64,000 nucleotides of DNA from Moorella sp. E308F (GTDB lineage Bacteria; Bacillota; DSM-521; Neomoorellales; Neomoorellaceae): assembly GCF_006538365.1 (NCBI RefSeq), contig NZ_BJKN01000002.1, positions 585,119-649,118 of the forward strand, read 5' to 3'. A program made the translations under genes and the position numbers. Shown one piece after another: positions 50,834-58,510 of this stretch. Each line of letters starts with the position of its first letter. The stretch's first letter is position 1. A model generated the notes under the pieces. That model did no database searches. It was not told the DNA's origin and saw only the letters and a list, made by a program, of their open reading frames with translations.

Positions 50834-51807
50834 TATTTAAGCCACCTTGCTACATCCAGAGCATAATAGGTGATAATGAGATCGGCACCGGCCCTCTTGA
50901 TGGCCGTCAGGCTTTCCAGCACGGTTCTTTCCTCGTCCAACCAGCCATTGGCAGCGGCGGCTTTGAGCATGGCATACTCGCCGCTGACCTGGTAGGCTAC
51001 CAGGGGGGTGTTGAAGGTGTCTTTAACCCGGCGGATGATATCCAGGTACGGGAGGGCCGGTTTGACCATGATCATATCGGCGCCTTCCTGGAGGTCCAGT
51101 TCCACTTCCCGCAGGGCTTCGTCGCTGTTGGCCGGGTCCATCTGGTAGCTGCGGCGGTCGCCGAACCGGGGCGCCGAAGCGGCGGCTTCCCGGAAAGGAC
51201 CGTAGAAAGCCGAAGCGAACTTGGCCGCGTAGGCCAGGATAGGTGTGTGGGTAAAGCCTTCTTTATCCAGAAGGCGGCGGATGGCCCCCACCCGACCGTC
51301 CATCATATCCGAGGGAGCTACGATATCGGCCCCGGCCTCCACATGGGAGAGAGCTGTTTTGGCGATAAGCTCTAAGGTAGGATCGTTTAAAACCTGGCCG
51401 TCATCCACCAGGCCGCAGTGGCCGTGGCTGGTATACTCGCACAGGCAGACGTCGGTAATGACCAGGAGTTCCGGATAAGCGCCCTTTAAGGCCCGCACGG
51501 CTTCCTGGACAATACCCCGGGGGTCATAAGCCCCGGAGCCCATCTCATCTTTTACCGCCGGGATGCCAAAGAGGAGGACGGCCGGGATACCGGCAGCGAC
51601 TACGCCAGCGGCTTCTTTGACCAGGTTGTCGATGGAAAGCTGGTAAACGCCGGGCATAGAAGGAACCGGGTTTTTTATCCCCTGGCCGTGGATGACGAAA
51701 AAGGGATAAATGAGGTCGTTGATGTTAATTTCCGTTTCCCGGACCATGGCCCGCAAGGTTTCATTCTGCCGCAGGCGTCGCGGCCGGCGCACGGGAAAAC
51801 CGGACAT
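50833..51807 (-). CDS. hemB: Porphobilinogen synthase
   Basis: The enzyme condenses two 5-aminolevulinates. The 324-residue protein has the zinc-site cysteines in [14 protein letters not shown] and the Schiff-base lysines in [16 protein letters not shown] and [11 protein letters not shown]. Starts at ATG 51807 after GGAGGTG and ends by overlap with ahbD. Confidence 0.97.
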   Translation of the reverse strand: MSGFPVRRPRRLRQNETLRAMVRETEININDLIYPFFVIHGQGIKNPVPSMPGVYQLSIDNLVKEAAGVVAAGIPAVLLFGIPAVKDEMGSGAYDPRGIVQEAVRALKGAYPELLVITDVCLCEYTSHGHCGLVDDGQVLNDPTLELIAKTALSHVEAGADIVAPSDMMDGRVGAIRRLLDKEGFTHTPILAYAAKFASAFYGPFREAAASAPRFGDRRSYQMDPANSDEALREVELDLQEGADMIMVKPALPYLDIIRRVKDTFNTPLVAYQVSGEYAMLKAAAANGWLDEERTVLESLTAIKRAGADLIITYYALDVARWLK

Positions 51808-51881
51808 GGCAACTCACCTCCGAAGTGTCAGTAGTATGATCTAGCCTCACTGCCCAGGAGAGGTCCAGTTATAGTTAACTA

Positions 51882-53054
51882 TTATCCTGAGATTTCCGCA
51901 TCAGTCAAATAGCAGGCAGGGTCGGATTCCCAGAAGTCGCCGGTCAGGCTCTCCGCCCGGGCACGGCAGTTGCCGTTACAGAGGTCCAGCCAGGCGCAAG
52001 TTGAACAGCGGCCTTTGAGCAGGGGCTTGCGGTCCCGCAGGGCCTTCAAAAGGGGATGGCTTACATCCGTCCAGATTTCACCAAAGGGCCGTTCCCGGAC
52101 ATTCCCCAGGGTGTGGTGCGTGGTAAACTGGTCGGGGTGGACGTTACCGGCCCAGTCGACGGCACCGATGGCGATGCCGCTGCGGTTACCCCCGTTCAGG
52201 CGCAATAACTCAAGGACGGCCGCCGCCCGCTCCGGGTCCTGGCGCCGCAGTTTTAAATAAAGGTAAACGCCGTCGGCATGGTTATCGACGGTTAAGATTT
52301 CTACTTCCCGGCCCTGTTCCTTCAGGCGCTGGGTTGCTTCGATAAGCAAATCCATGGCAGCGCGGCTTTCTTCGTGGCTCAGGTCTTCCCCGGCAAGCTC
52401 ACTGCCCCGGCCGCTGTAAACCAGGTGATAAAAACAGGCCCGGGGAATGTTCTCTTCCCGGATGAGGTAAAATATTTCTTCCAGCTGGTCAACGTTGAGC
52501 CGGCTGATGGTAAAGCGCAGGCCCACCCGCTGGTCGACAGCCAGGCAATTACGGATACCTTCCAGGGCCGCCGCAAAGGCTCCTTTTTGCCCCCGGAAGG
52601 CATCATGCCTCTCCTCCACGCCGTCCAGGCTGATTCCTACATAGCTGATACCGATCTTCTTCAACTCCCTGGCGGTGCTGCGGTCAATGAGGGTACCGTT
52701 GGTGGACAGGGTAACCCGCAGGCCTTTCTTAACAGCAGCGGCCATGAGATCAAAGATATCCTGCCGCACCAGGGGTTCACCTCCGGACAGGAGAAGGACA
52801 GGCACGCGGAAGGCCGCCAGCTGCTCCAAAAAATCCCGGGCGGCCAGGGTATCCATCTCCTCCCCGCCCGCGACAGGTCCGGCTGCGGCATAGCAATGGC
52901 GGCACTTCAGGTTGCAGGCCCGGGTGCAGTTCCAGACCACTACCGGCCCGCTGTCCCGGCGCGCCCCTGCTGCCGCTCCAAAGGCGGCCTGGCTGTAGCG
53001 CAACGTATCACCGAAATAACTATCGTTAAAAAGCAGTTTGGTAAGGCTGATCAG
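51882..53054 (-). CDS. ahbC: Radical SAM Fe-coproporphyrin III synthase AhbC (NirJ1 type), probable CTG start
   Basis: AhbC removes two acetate side chains of 12,18-didecarboxysiroheme to give Fe-coproporphyrin III. Motifs are VVVWNCTRACNLKCRHCYA, LLSGGEPLVRQD and the C-terminal CSTCAWLDLCNGNCRARAE. The first ordinary start is TTG 53003, but it has no Shine-Dalgarno and cuts off the in-frame N-terminus ISLTKLLFNDSYFGDTLRYS. That stretch resembles the N-terminus of AhbC proteins. A CTG at 53054 overlaps the preceding TGA and follows GGTGAGGAG, giving 390 residues. I therefore place the start there; ATC 53051 is a second possibility. Confidence 0.85.
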   Translation of the reverse strand: MISLTKLLFNDSYFGDTLRYSQAAFGAAAGARRDSGPVVVWNCTRACNLKCRHCYAAAGPVAGGEEMDTLAARDFLEQLAAFRVPVLLLSGGEPLVRQDIFDLMAAAVKKGLRVTLSTNGTLIDRSTARELKKIGISYVGISLDGVEERHDAFRGQKGAFAAALEGIRNCLAVDQRVGLRFTISRLNVDQLEEIFYLIREENIPRACFYHLVYSGRGSELAGEDLSHEESRAAMDLLIEATQRLKEQGREVEILTVDNHADGVYLYLKLRRQDPERAAAVLELLRLNGGNRSGIAIGAVDWAGNVHPDQFTTHHTLGNVRERPFGEIWTDVSHPLLKALRDRKPLLKGRCSTCAWLDLCNGNCRARAESLTGDFWESDPACYLTDAEISG

Positions 53055-54592
53055 TTCTCCTCACCTGCCTTCCGGCCGGCGTAATAGTCCACCATGGCCT
53101 GGATCAGGCCTGCTTCCGTATATTCCCCGGCCGTAGCTGTTACCGATAGCCCCGCTTCCCTGGCTGTAGCCGCTGTAATGGGCCCGAGGCAAAAAACGTC
53201 GACGCCCTCCATCAAGACGTTAGCTTTATCCCCCAGTAGTTCAAGGAAAGATTTAACTGTTGAGGAACTGGTAAAAGTAACGGCCGCTACTTTCCCGGCA
53301 GCCAGCAGTTCCCGCAAAATGTCAGCTTCGCTCGCCATTTTAACCGTACGGTAAATAGCTACCTCCGTCACTTCTGCCCCCTGACGGCGGAGATCTTCAG
53401 CCAGGAAGGGACGGGCAATATCGGCTCGCGGCAGGAGCACGCGCCGGCCGTTAAGTAATGGTCCCAGCCCGGCAGCCACCGCTTCGGCCACATATTCCCC
53501 CGGCTGCCAGTCGGGGTTTAAACCCCGCTCTTGCAGGGTCCTGGCCGTCGCCGGGCCGATGGCGGCGATTTTTATCCCGGCCAGGATGCGGATGTCAAGC
53601 TGCCTTTCCTGCAAACGCCGGCAAAAATAACGAACTCCGTTGGCACTGGTAAAGATTATCCACTCGAAATCTTTAATCCTGGCCAGGGCGGCATCTACAG
53701 GACCCCAGTCGATTGGCGGCCGGATTTCAATGGCCGGGAAGACCAGTACTTCGGCCCCCAGTTCGGCCAGCCGCCGGGCCATTGCTTCTGCCTGGGCCCG
53801 GGGACGGGTAATTACTACTCGCCGGCCGAAGAGGGGTTTACCTTCCAGCCAGGCCAGGGTAGAGCGCAAGGTGACCACCTGGCCGACGACGATAATGGCC
53901 GGGTTGCTGAAGCCGGCCTCCTGGGCTCTGGCCTCAATATCGGCCAGGGTACCGGTCAGGGTCTCCTGCTCGGCCCTGGTTCCCCAGCGGATGAGGGCCA
54001 CCGGGGTGGATGGATCACGGCCACATGCCAGCAGCCGGCTGACAATGGTGGCCAGGTTGGCCATGCCCATGAGGAATACCAGAGTATCGACGGCCCCGGC
54101 CAGTCCTTCCCAGTTTATGGCATGACTTTCTTTTCCCGGGTCCTCATTGCCGGTAATGAAGGCCACCGTTGAAGCCAAGCCGCGGTGGGTCACCGGGATG
54201 CCGGCGTAGGCCGGTACGGCGATGGCCGCCGTGACGCCGGGTACGACTTCAAAGGGTATGCCGGCGGCCTTGAGGGCCAGGGCTTCTTCCCCGCCGCGGC
54301 CAAAGACAAAGGGATCACCCCCTTTTAAGCGCACCACCTGCTTACCCTGCCGGGCAAGATCTACCAGGAGTTCGTTGATTTCTTGCTGAGGCAGGGCATG
54401 GCGGTGGGGGGCTTTGCCGACGTAGATTTTTTCGGTGCCTTCCGGTGCATAATCCAGGAGGCCCGGGTTGATCAGGCGGTCATAGACCACCACGTCGGCC
54501 CGGGCCAGGCATTCCTGCCCCTTGATAGTTAATAAACCGGCGTCACCGGGGCCGGCACCGACCAGATATACCTTACCTGTGGGAATTGCCAC
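53051..54592 (-). CDS. cobA-hemD: Fused uroporphyrinogen-III methyltransferase/uroporphyrinogen-III synthase
   Basis: This 513-residue fusion joins SUMT (residues about 1-250: VYLVGAGPGDAGLLT, RLKGGDPFVFGRGGEE, PGVTAAIAVPAYAGIPVTHRG) to HemD (about 255-500: RVVITRPRAQAEAMARRL, FTSANGVRYFCRRL, AAIGPATARTL). It closes the linear tetrapyrrole to uroporphyrinogen III and methylates it to precorrin-2, the branch to siroheme and B12. GTG 54592 overlaps hemC by 20 bases. Confidence 0.96.
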   Translation of the reverse strand: MAIPTGKVYLVGAGPGDAGLLTIKGQECLARADVVVYDRLINPGLLDYAPEGTEKIYVGKAPHRHALPQQEINELLVDLARQGKQVVRLKGGDPFVFGRGGEEALALKAAGIPFEVVPGVTAAIAVPAYAGIPVTHRGLASTVAFITGNEDPGKESHAINWEGLAGAVDTLVFLMGMANLATIVSRLLACGRDPSTPVALIRWGTRAEQETLTGTLADIEARAQEAGFSNPAIIVVGQVVTLRSTLAWLEGKPLFGRRVVITRPRAQAEAMARRLAELGAEVLVFPAIEIRPPIDWGPVDAALARIKDFEWIIFTSANGVRYFCRRLQERQLDIRILAGIKIAAIGPATARTLQERGLNPDWQPGEYVAEAVAAGLGPLLNGRRVLLPRADIARPFLAEDLRRQGAEVTEVAIYRTVKMASEADILRELLAAGKVAAVTFTSSSTVKSFLELLGDKANVLMEGVDVFCLGPITAATAREAGLSVTATAGEYTEAGLIQAMVDYYAGRKAGEEN

Positions 54593-55514
54593 TCTTCAGT
54601 CTTACCTCCTGTAAAATGGCCCCCGCGCCCCGGGCCAGTAATTTCCGGGCCAGTTCCTGCCCGGCGGCCTCCGGGTTGGCCGTGCTCCCGGAAGTAAAAT
54701 CCCTTAACACCTGTCTGCCGTCCAGGCTGGCCACCATACCCCTGAGGACCAGGGCTTCCCCTTCCACGATAGCCAGGGCGCCTATGGGAACCTGGCAGCC
54801 TCCTTCCAGGGCGCGTAAATATGCCCTTTCGGCTCGCACGGCCGCTGCCGTGGGCGGATGGTTGATGGCGGCCACCAGCTGCGCGATTTGCTCATCCTCG
54901 GCCCGGATCTCGACGGCGATGGCCCCCTGCCCTACAGCCGGCAGGCAGATGTTATAGGGGATGGGTTCCCCCAGCAGGCGACCATGGTTTAACCTTTTCA
55001 CCCCAGCGGCGGCCAGGACGATGGCCTCCAGCCCTTCCCGTTCCATTTTTGCCAGGCGGGTAGGGACATTCCCCCGCAGGTCCACCAGTTCCAGGTCGGG
55101 GCGGACATGGGCCAGCTGGGCCTTGCGCCTCAGGCTACTCGTTCCCACCCGGGCCCTGACCGGTAGAGTCGCCAGGGTATAGCCCGCCGGGGAGATGAGG
55201 ACATCAGCCGGGTCTTCCCGTGGCCCCACGGCGCCGATAATCAGGCCTTCCGGCAAGCTGGTCGGCATATCCTTCATGCTGTGGACGGCCATATCGATAG
55301 CCCCGTCCAGAAGGGCCAGTTCCAGTTCCTTGGTAAAAAGGCCCTTATCGCCAATCCGCGCCAGGGCCACATCGAGGATCTTATCGCCCCTGGTTTTAAA
55401 GGTAACCAGGCGGCAGGTCAGATCCGGCCAGGCTTTTTCCAGGGCCTCAATGATCCAGCGAGCCTGCCAGCGGGCCAGTTCACTGTCCCTGGAGCCCACC
55501 TTTACTTCCCGCAT
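54573..55514 (-). CDS. hemC: Hydroxymethylbilane synthase
   Basis: The enzyme polymerises four porphobilinogens. The 313-residue protein has RDSELARWQARWI, the RVGTSSLRRKAQL substrate-binding loop and EGGCQVPIGA with the cysteine that holds the dipyrromethane cofactor. One base separates it from hemA. Confidence 0.97.
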   Translation of the reverse strand: MREVKVGSRDSELARWQARWIIEALEKAWPDLTCRLVTFKTRGDKILDVALARIGDKGLFTKELELALLDGAIDMAVHSMKDMPTSLPEGLIIGAVGPREDPADVLISPAGYTLATLPVRARVGTSSLRRKAQLAHVRPDLELVDLRGNVPTRLAKMEREGLEAIVLAAAGVKRLNHGRLLGEPIPYNICLPAVGQGAIAVEIRAEDEQIAQLVAAINHPPTAAAVRAERAYLRALEGGCQVPIGALAIVEGEALVLRGMVASLDGRQVLRDFTSGSTANPEAAGQELARKLLARGAGAILQEVRLKSGNSHR

Positions 55515-55515
55515 T

Positions 55516-56841
55516 TTATTTACTTCCTCCTTCTACTACCGCCGTTTCTTTCCGGGACCTGGCCTCTTCCACAGGCAGGTTAAAAAGTTCGTGCAGGGCT
55601 TCGGCATATAAATGGCCCCGCGGTGTAAGGGCGGCCTTTTTTAAGTTTACGACAGCGTCGTGAAGGAGCTGGTTGACTATGGTGTTGGCCAGGGAGCCAA
55701 TTATTTTTTTCTGCCTTGGTGTCAATTCTCCCAGCCGGTTGCAGGCCCGCTCCAATTCCTCCTTTTTAATGGCTTCCGCTTTTTCCTTTAAAGCAATAAT
55801 GGTCGGCACCACATACAGGGAGCCCAGCCAGCGGAAAAAAGCATCGATTTCCTCAGTAATGATACCTTCCGCCTGCCGGGCGGCATGCTGCCGTTCCTCC
55901 AGATTGGCCAGGACCACCTGTTGCAGGTCGTCGATATCATACAGTTTCACCCCTGGCAGATCGCCGGCAGAGGGCTCAATATCCCGGGGCACGGCAATGT
56001 CAATGAGCATCAGGGGACTGTCCGGCCGCGCCGCCCGCGCCCGGGCCCGGGCTATCTGTTCCCGGTGAAGAATATAGTGGCTGGCCGCCGTACAGCTGAT
56101 TACGATATCGGCCCGGGATAAGTAATCCTCCAGGGCGTCCAGGCGCACCGCCCGGCCGCCAATTTTAGCGGCCAGCTCTAAGGCCCGGTCATATGAACGA
56201 TTGGAAACCAAGACTGTGGTCACGCCTTTATCTTTCAGGTAACGGGCGGCCAGGGTACTCATTTTACCTGCCCCGATTACCAGAACGGTCCGCCCCCGGA
56301 GGTTACCGTGAAAGACCTGGCGGGCCAGTTCTACAGCAGCGTAGCTGATGGATACCGTATTGCGGTCGATGCGTGTTTCCGTTCTTACCCTCTTGCCGAC
56401 GGTAATGGCCTGCTGCCACAGGGTGTTGAGGATGTTATTAGTTGTTCCTGTTCCCCGGGCGATCTCGTAAGCTTCGGCCACCTGGGCCAAAACCTGGTCT
56501 TCGCCGAGAATCATGGAATCCAGCCCGCCAGCCACCCGAAACAGGTGGCGGACGGTATGGCGCGTATTCAGGGTGTAAAGATAGCCTTCTAGTTTTTTCA
56601 GGTCCATCCGCCAGGACTGGCCAAGGAAATTTTTACCTGCCCTGATCCCGGTTTCCTCCTGCTGGCAGGCCACATATATTTCCGTCCGGTTGCAGGTACT
56701 TAAAATCACGCAACCCTCAACGCCGGCCTCGGCTCGTAGCTGTTTCAGAGCCCCCGGCAAACTGTGGCGGGCAAAAGCAAGTTGTTCCCGGATTTCTACC
56801 GGCGCCGTGCGATGATTTAAACCGACGGCAACGACAAACAC
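55516..56841 (-). CDS. hemA: Glutamyl-tRNA reductase
   Basis: This enzyme reduces Glu-tRNA to glutamate semialdehyde, the committed step of the C5 pathway. The 441-residue protein starts at GTG 56841 inside the end of met8. It has GLNHRTAPVEIRE, the catalytic cysteine in ILSTCNRTEIY, and the NADPH fold VLVIGAGKMSTLAARYL. Confidence 0.97.
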   Translation of the reverse strand: MFVVAVGLNHRTAPVEIREQLAFARHSLPGALKQLRAEAGVEGCVILSTCNRTEIYVACQQEETGIRAGKNFLGQSWRMDLKKLEGYLYTLNTRHTVRHLFRVAGGLDSMILGEDQVLAQVAEAYEIARGTGTTNNILNTLWQQAITVGKRVRTETRIDRNTVSISYAAVELARQVFHGNLRGRTVLVIGAGKMSTLAARYLKDKGVTTVLVSNRSYDRALELAAKIGGRAVRLDALEDYLSRADIVISCTAASHYILHREQIARARARAARPDSPLMLIDIAVPRDIEPSAGDLPGVKLYDIDDLQQVVLANLEERQHAARQAEGIITEEIDAFFRWLGSLYVVPTIIALKEKAEAIKKEELERACNRLGELTPRQKKIIGSLANTIVNQLLHDAVVNLKKAALTPRGHLYAEALHELFNLPVEEARSRKETAVVEGGSK

Positions 56842-57461
56842 TGCTTCACCCGCTCCTTTGCTAAATCTTCTTTGCCCCGGGCTACCAGGCGAAATAATAT
56901 CTCATCCCCGGCCAGCCGCCGCATAACTTCTTCCCGGCGTTTCTGGTCATGGGGCCAGGCCTTTTTAAGAAAAGGACGCAATTCTCCTAAAAAATTCAAC
57001 CAGGGGCCGTATTCCGGTCCAATTTCAGCCTCCAGCTGTTTACGTAACTGGCTGGCCAGGGCCGGGCTTTTCCCTGCGGTAGTGATGGCTATTTGTAGAT
57101 CCCCGCGCCTGACGATCGAAGGTACTATAAAGGTACACTTTTCCGGCGCATCGGCGACATTAACCCAGATACCGGCCTGCTGGCAGTCGGCAGCCACGCG
57201 GGCATTAAGTCCGGCGTCACCGGTGACGGCAAAAACCAGAGTCATCCCCCTGATATCGCCGGGCTGGTACTCACGCCGCCACCATACCAGCTGCCTGGCC
57301 AGGGCCAGGTCAGCCAGGACGCGCGTGACCTCTGGGCTTACAAGGGTAACCCTGGCACCTGCTTCCAGCAAATTTAAAATCTTACGCTCACCGACCTGCC
57401 CGCCGCCGACTACCAGGCAGGGACGGTTCGTTAACTCTACAGCAATAGAATAAAAGCCCAT
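56817..57461 (-). CDS. Precorrin-2 dehydrogenase (Met8/SirC-type, possibly also ferrochelatase)
   Basis: This 214-residue protein oxidises precorrin-2 to sirohydrochlorin with NAD. It has CLVVGGGQVGERKILNLLEAGARVTLVS, the Rossmann loop, and AITTAGKSPALASQLRKQLE. Iron insertion might be done by this protein or by a separate chelatase. It overlaps hemA by 25 bases and its start overlaps the stop of the polyprenyl synthase gene. Confidence 0.93.
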   Translation of the reverse strand: MGFYSIAVELTNRPCLVVGGGQVGERKILNLLEAGARVTLVSPEVTRVLADLALARQLVWWRREYQPGDIRGMTLVFAVTGDAGLNARVAADCQQAGIWVNVADAPEKCTFIVPSIVRRGDLQIAITTAGKSPALASQLRKQLEAEIGPEYGPWLNFLGELRPFLKKAWPHDQKRREEVMRRLAGDEILFRLVARGKEDLAKERVKQCLSLPSV

Positions 57462-58429
57462 TATATACCACGCGTCCTTACAAAGTGCGTCAGGCCCATT
57501 AAAGTCTCCCGCGCCCGCCCTTCCGGCAGGAAAAGGGCGTGCTGCCTGGCCCGGGCCAGGTACCGCTCGGCCAGCCCCAGGGCATAATCAATACCACCAC
57601 AATTTTTAATGAGGTCAATGACTTCTTGAATTTCCATAGCAGTTTTATCCCTTTTGGCCAGCAGGCAAACTAACTTTTGCTTTTTGGGAGAGAAGCGTAT
57701 AGCATAGATGGCCGGCAGAGTAATAACTCCCTGGCGCAAATCGCTTCCTATAGGCTTACCCAGGCGTTCCGGGTCGGCCACCATATCCAAGACGTCATCG
57801 GTGATCTGGAAGGCCATCCCCAGGTTGCGGCCATAATGGTACAGGTGGCGGATAAAATCCTCCCTGGCCCCGGCAGCTATGGCCCCCAGCTGGCAGCTGG
57901 CGGCAATAAGCAAGGCCGTCTTGCGGTAAATACGTCTCAGGTAGTCACGCAAGGTAACCTCCAGGTCAAAGGCGCCGGCCAGCTGGTGCAGTTCCCCCTG
58001 GACCATCTTGACGCTGGTGGAAGCCAGGATCGAAGGGATACGGGGATCGTCATAGGTGGCCACCAGGAGCAGGGACCGGGCAAAAAGGTAATCCCCCGTA
58101 TGCAAAGAAAGCTCCTGGCCCCAGCGGGCCCACACCGTCGGCCGCCCCCGCCGGATTGGCGAGGCATCGATAACATCGTCATGAACCAGGGTGGCCATAT
58201 GAATCATTTCCAGGGCCACGGCCAGGGGCAGGACCCGTTCCAGGGGGGCACCGCAGCATTTGGCTGCCAGGATGGCAAAGGCTGGGCGCAATCTTTTTCC
58301 CCCCGCCTGGACCAGGTGCCGGGCTGCCTGGCTTAAAACCGGGTCGGGAGCATCCACCTGGCGCAATAATTCAGCCTCTACCTCTTGTAAATCAGCTTGT
58401 ACCTCCTGCCAGAGGGGTAACTCTTTCAT
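57461..58429 (-). CDS. Polyprenyl diphosphate synthase
   Basis: This 322-residue prenyltransferase makes the long isoprenoid tail of a quinone. It has LVHDDVIDASPIRRGRPTVW (first Asp-rich motif) and GMAFQITDDVLDMVADPERLGK (second Asp-rich motif). Chain length is not predictable here; heptaprenyl for menaquinone is likely. It is the first gene of the heme operon, and its ATG may be the first base of the transcript. Confidence 0.92.
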   Translation of the reverse strand: MKELPLWQEVQADLQEVEAELLRQVDAPDPVLSQAARHLVQAGGKRLRPAFAILAAKCCGAPLERVLPLAVALEMIHMATLVHDDVIDASPIRRGRPTVWARWGQELSLHTGDYLFARSLLLVATYDDPRIPSILASTSVKMVQGELHQLAGAFDLEVTLRDYLRRIYRKTALLIAASCQLGAIAAGAREDFIRHLYHYGRNLGMAFQITDDVLDMVADPERLGKPIGSDLRQGVITLPAIYAIRFSPKKQKLVCLLAKRDKTAMEIQEVIDLIKNCGGIDYALGLAERYLARARQHALFLPEGRARETLMGLTHFVRTRGI

Positions 58430-58435
58430 AATTAC

Positions 58436-58464
58436 ATTATACCACCTGTAACTTTTCTTGCCGA
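58436..58464 (-). promoter_or_regulatory. Candidate promoter of the heme operon, giving a leaderless mRNA
   Basis: On the minus strand TCGGCA (58464-58459), 17 nt, TATAAT (58441-58436). Seven bases below the -10 is the ATG at 58429, and no Shine-Dalgarno is at normal distance (AGGTGG lies 13 nt away). Confidence 0.45.
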
Positions 58465-58510
58465 GTATTTTTCCTCCATACCAGATACTTACCCTTTAGA
58501 ATATATCGTC

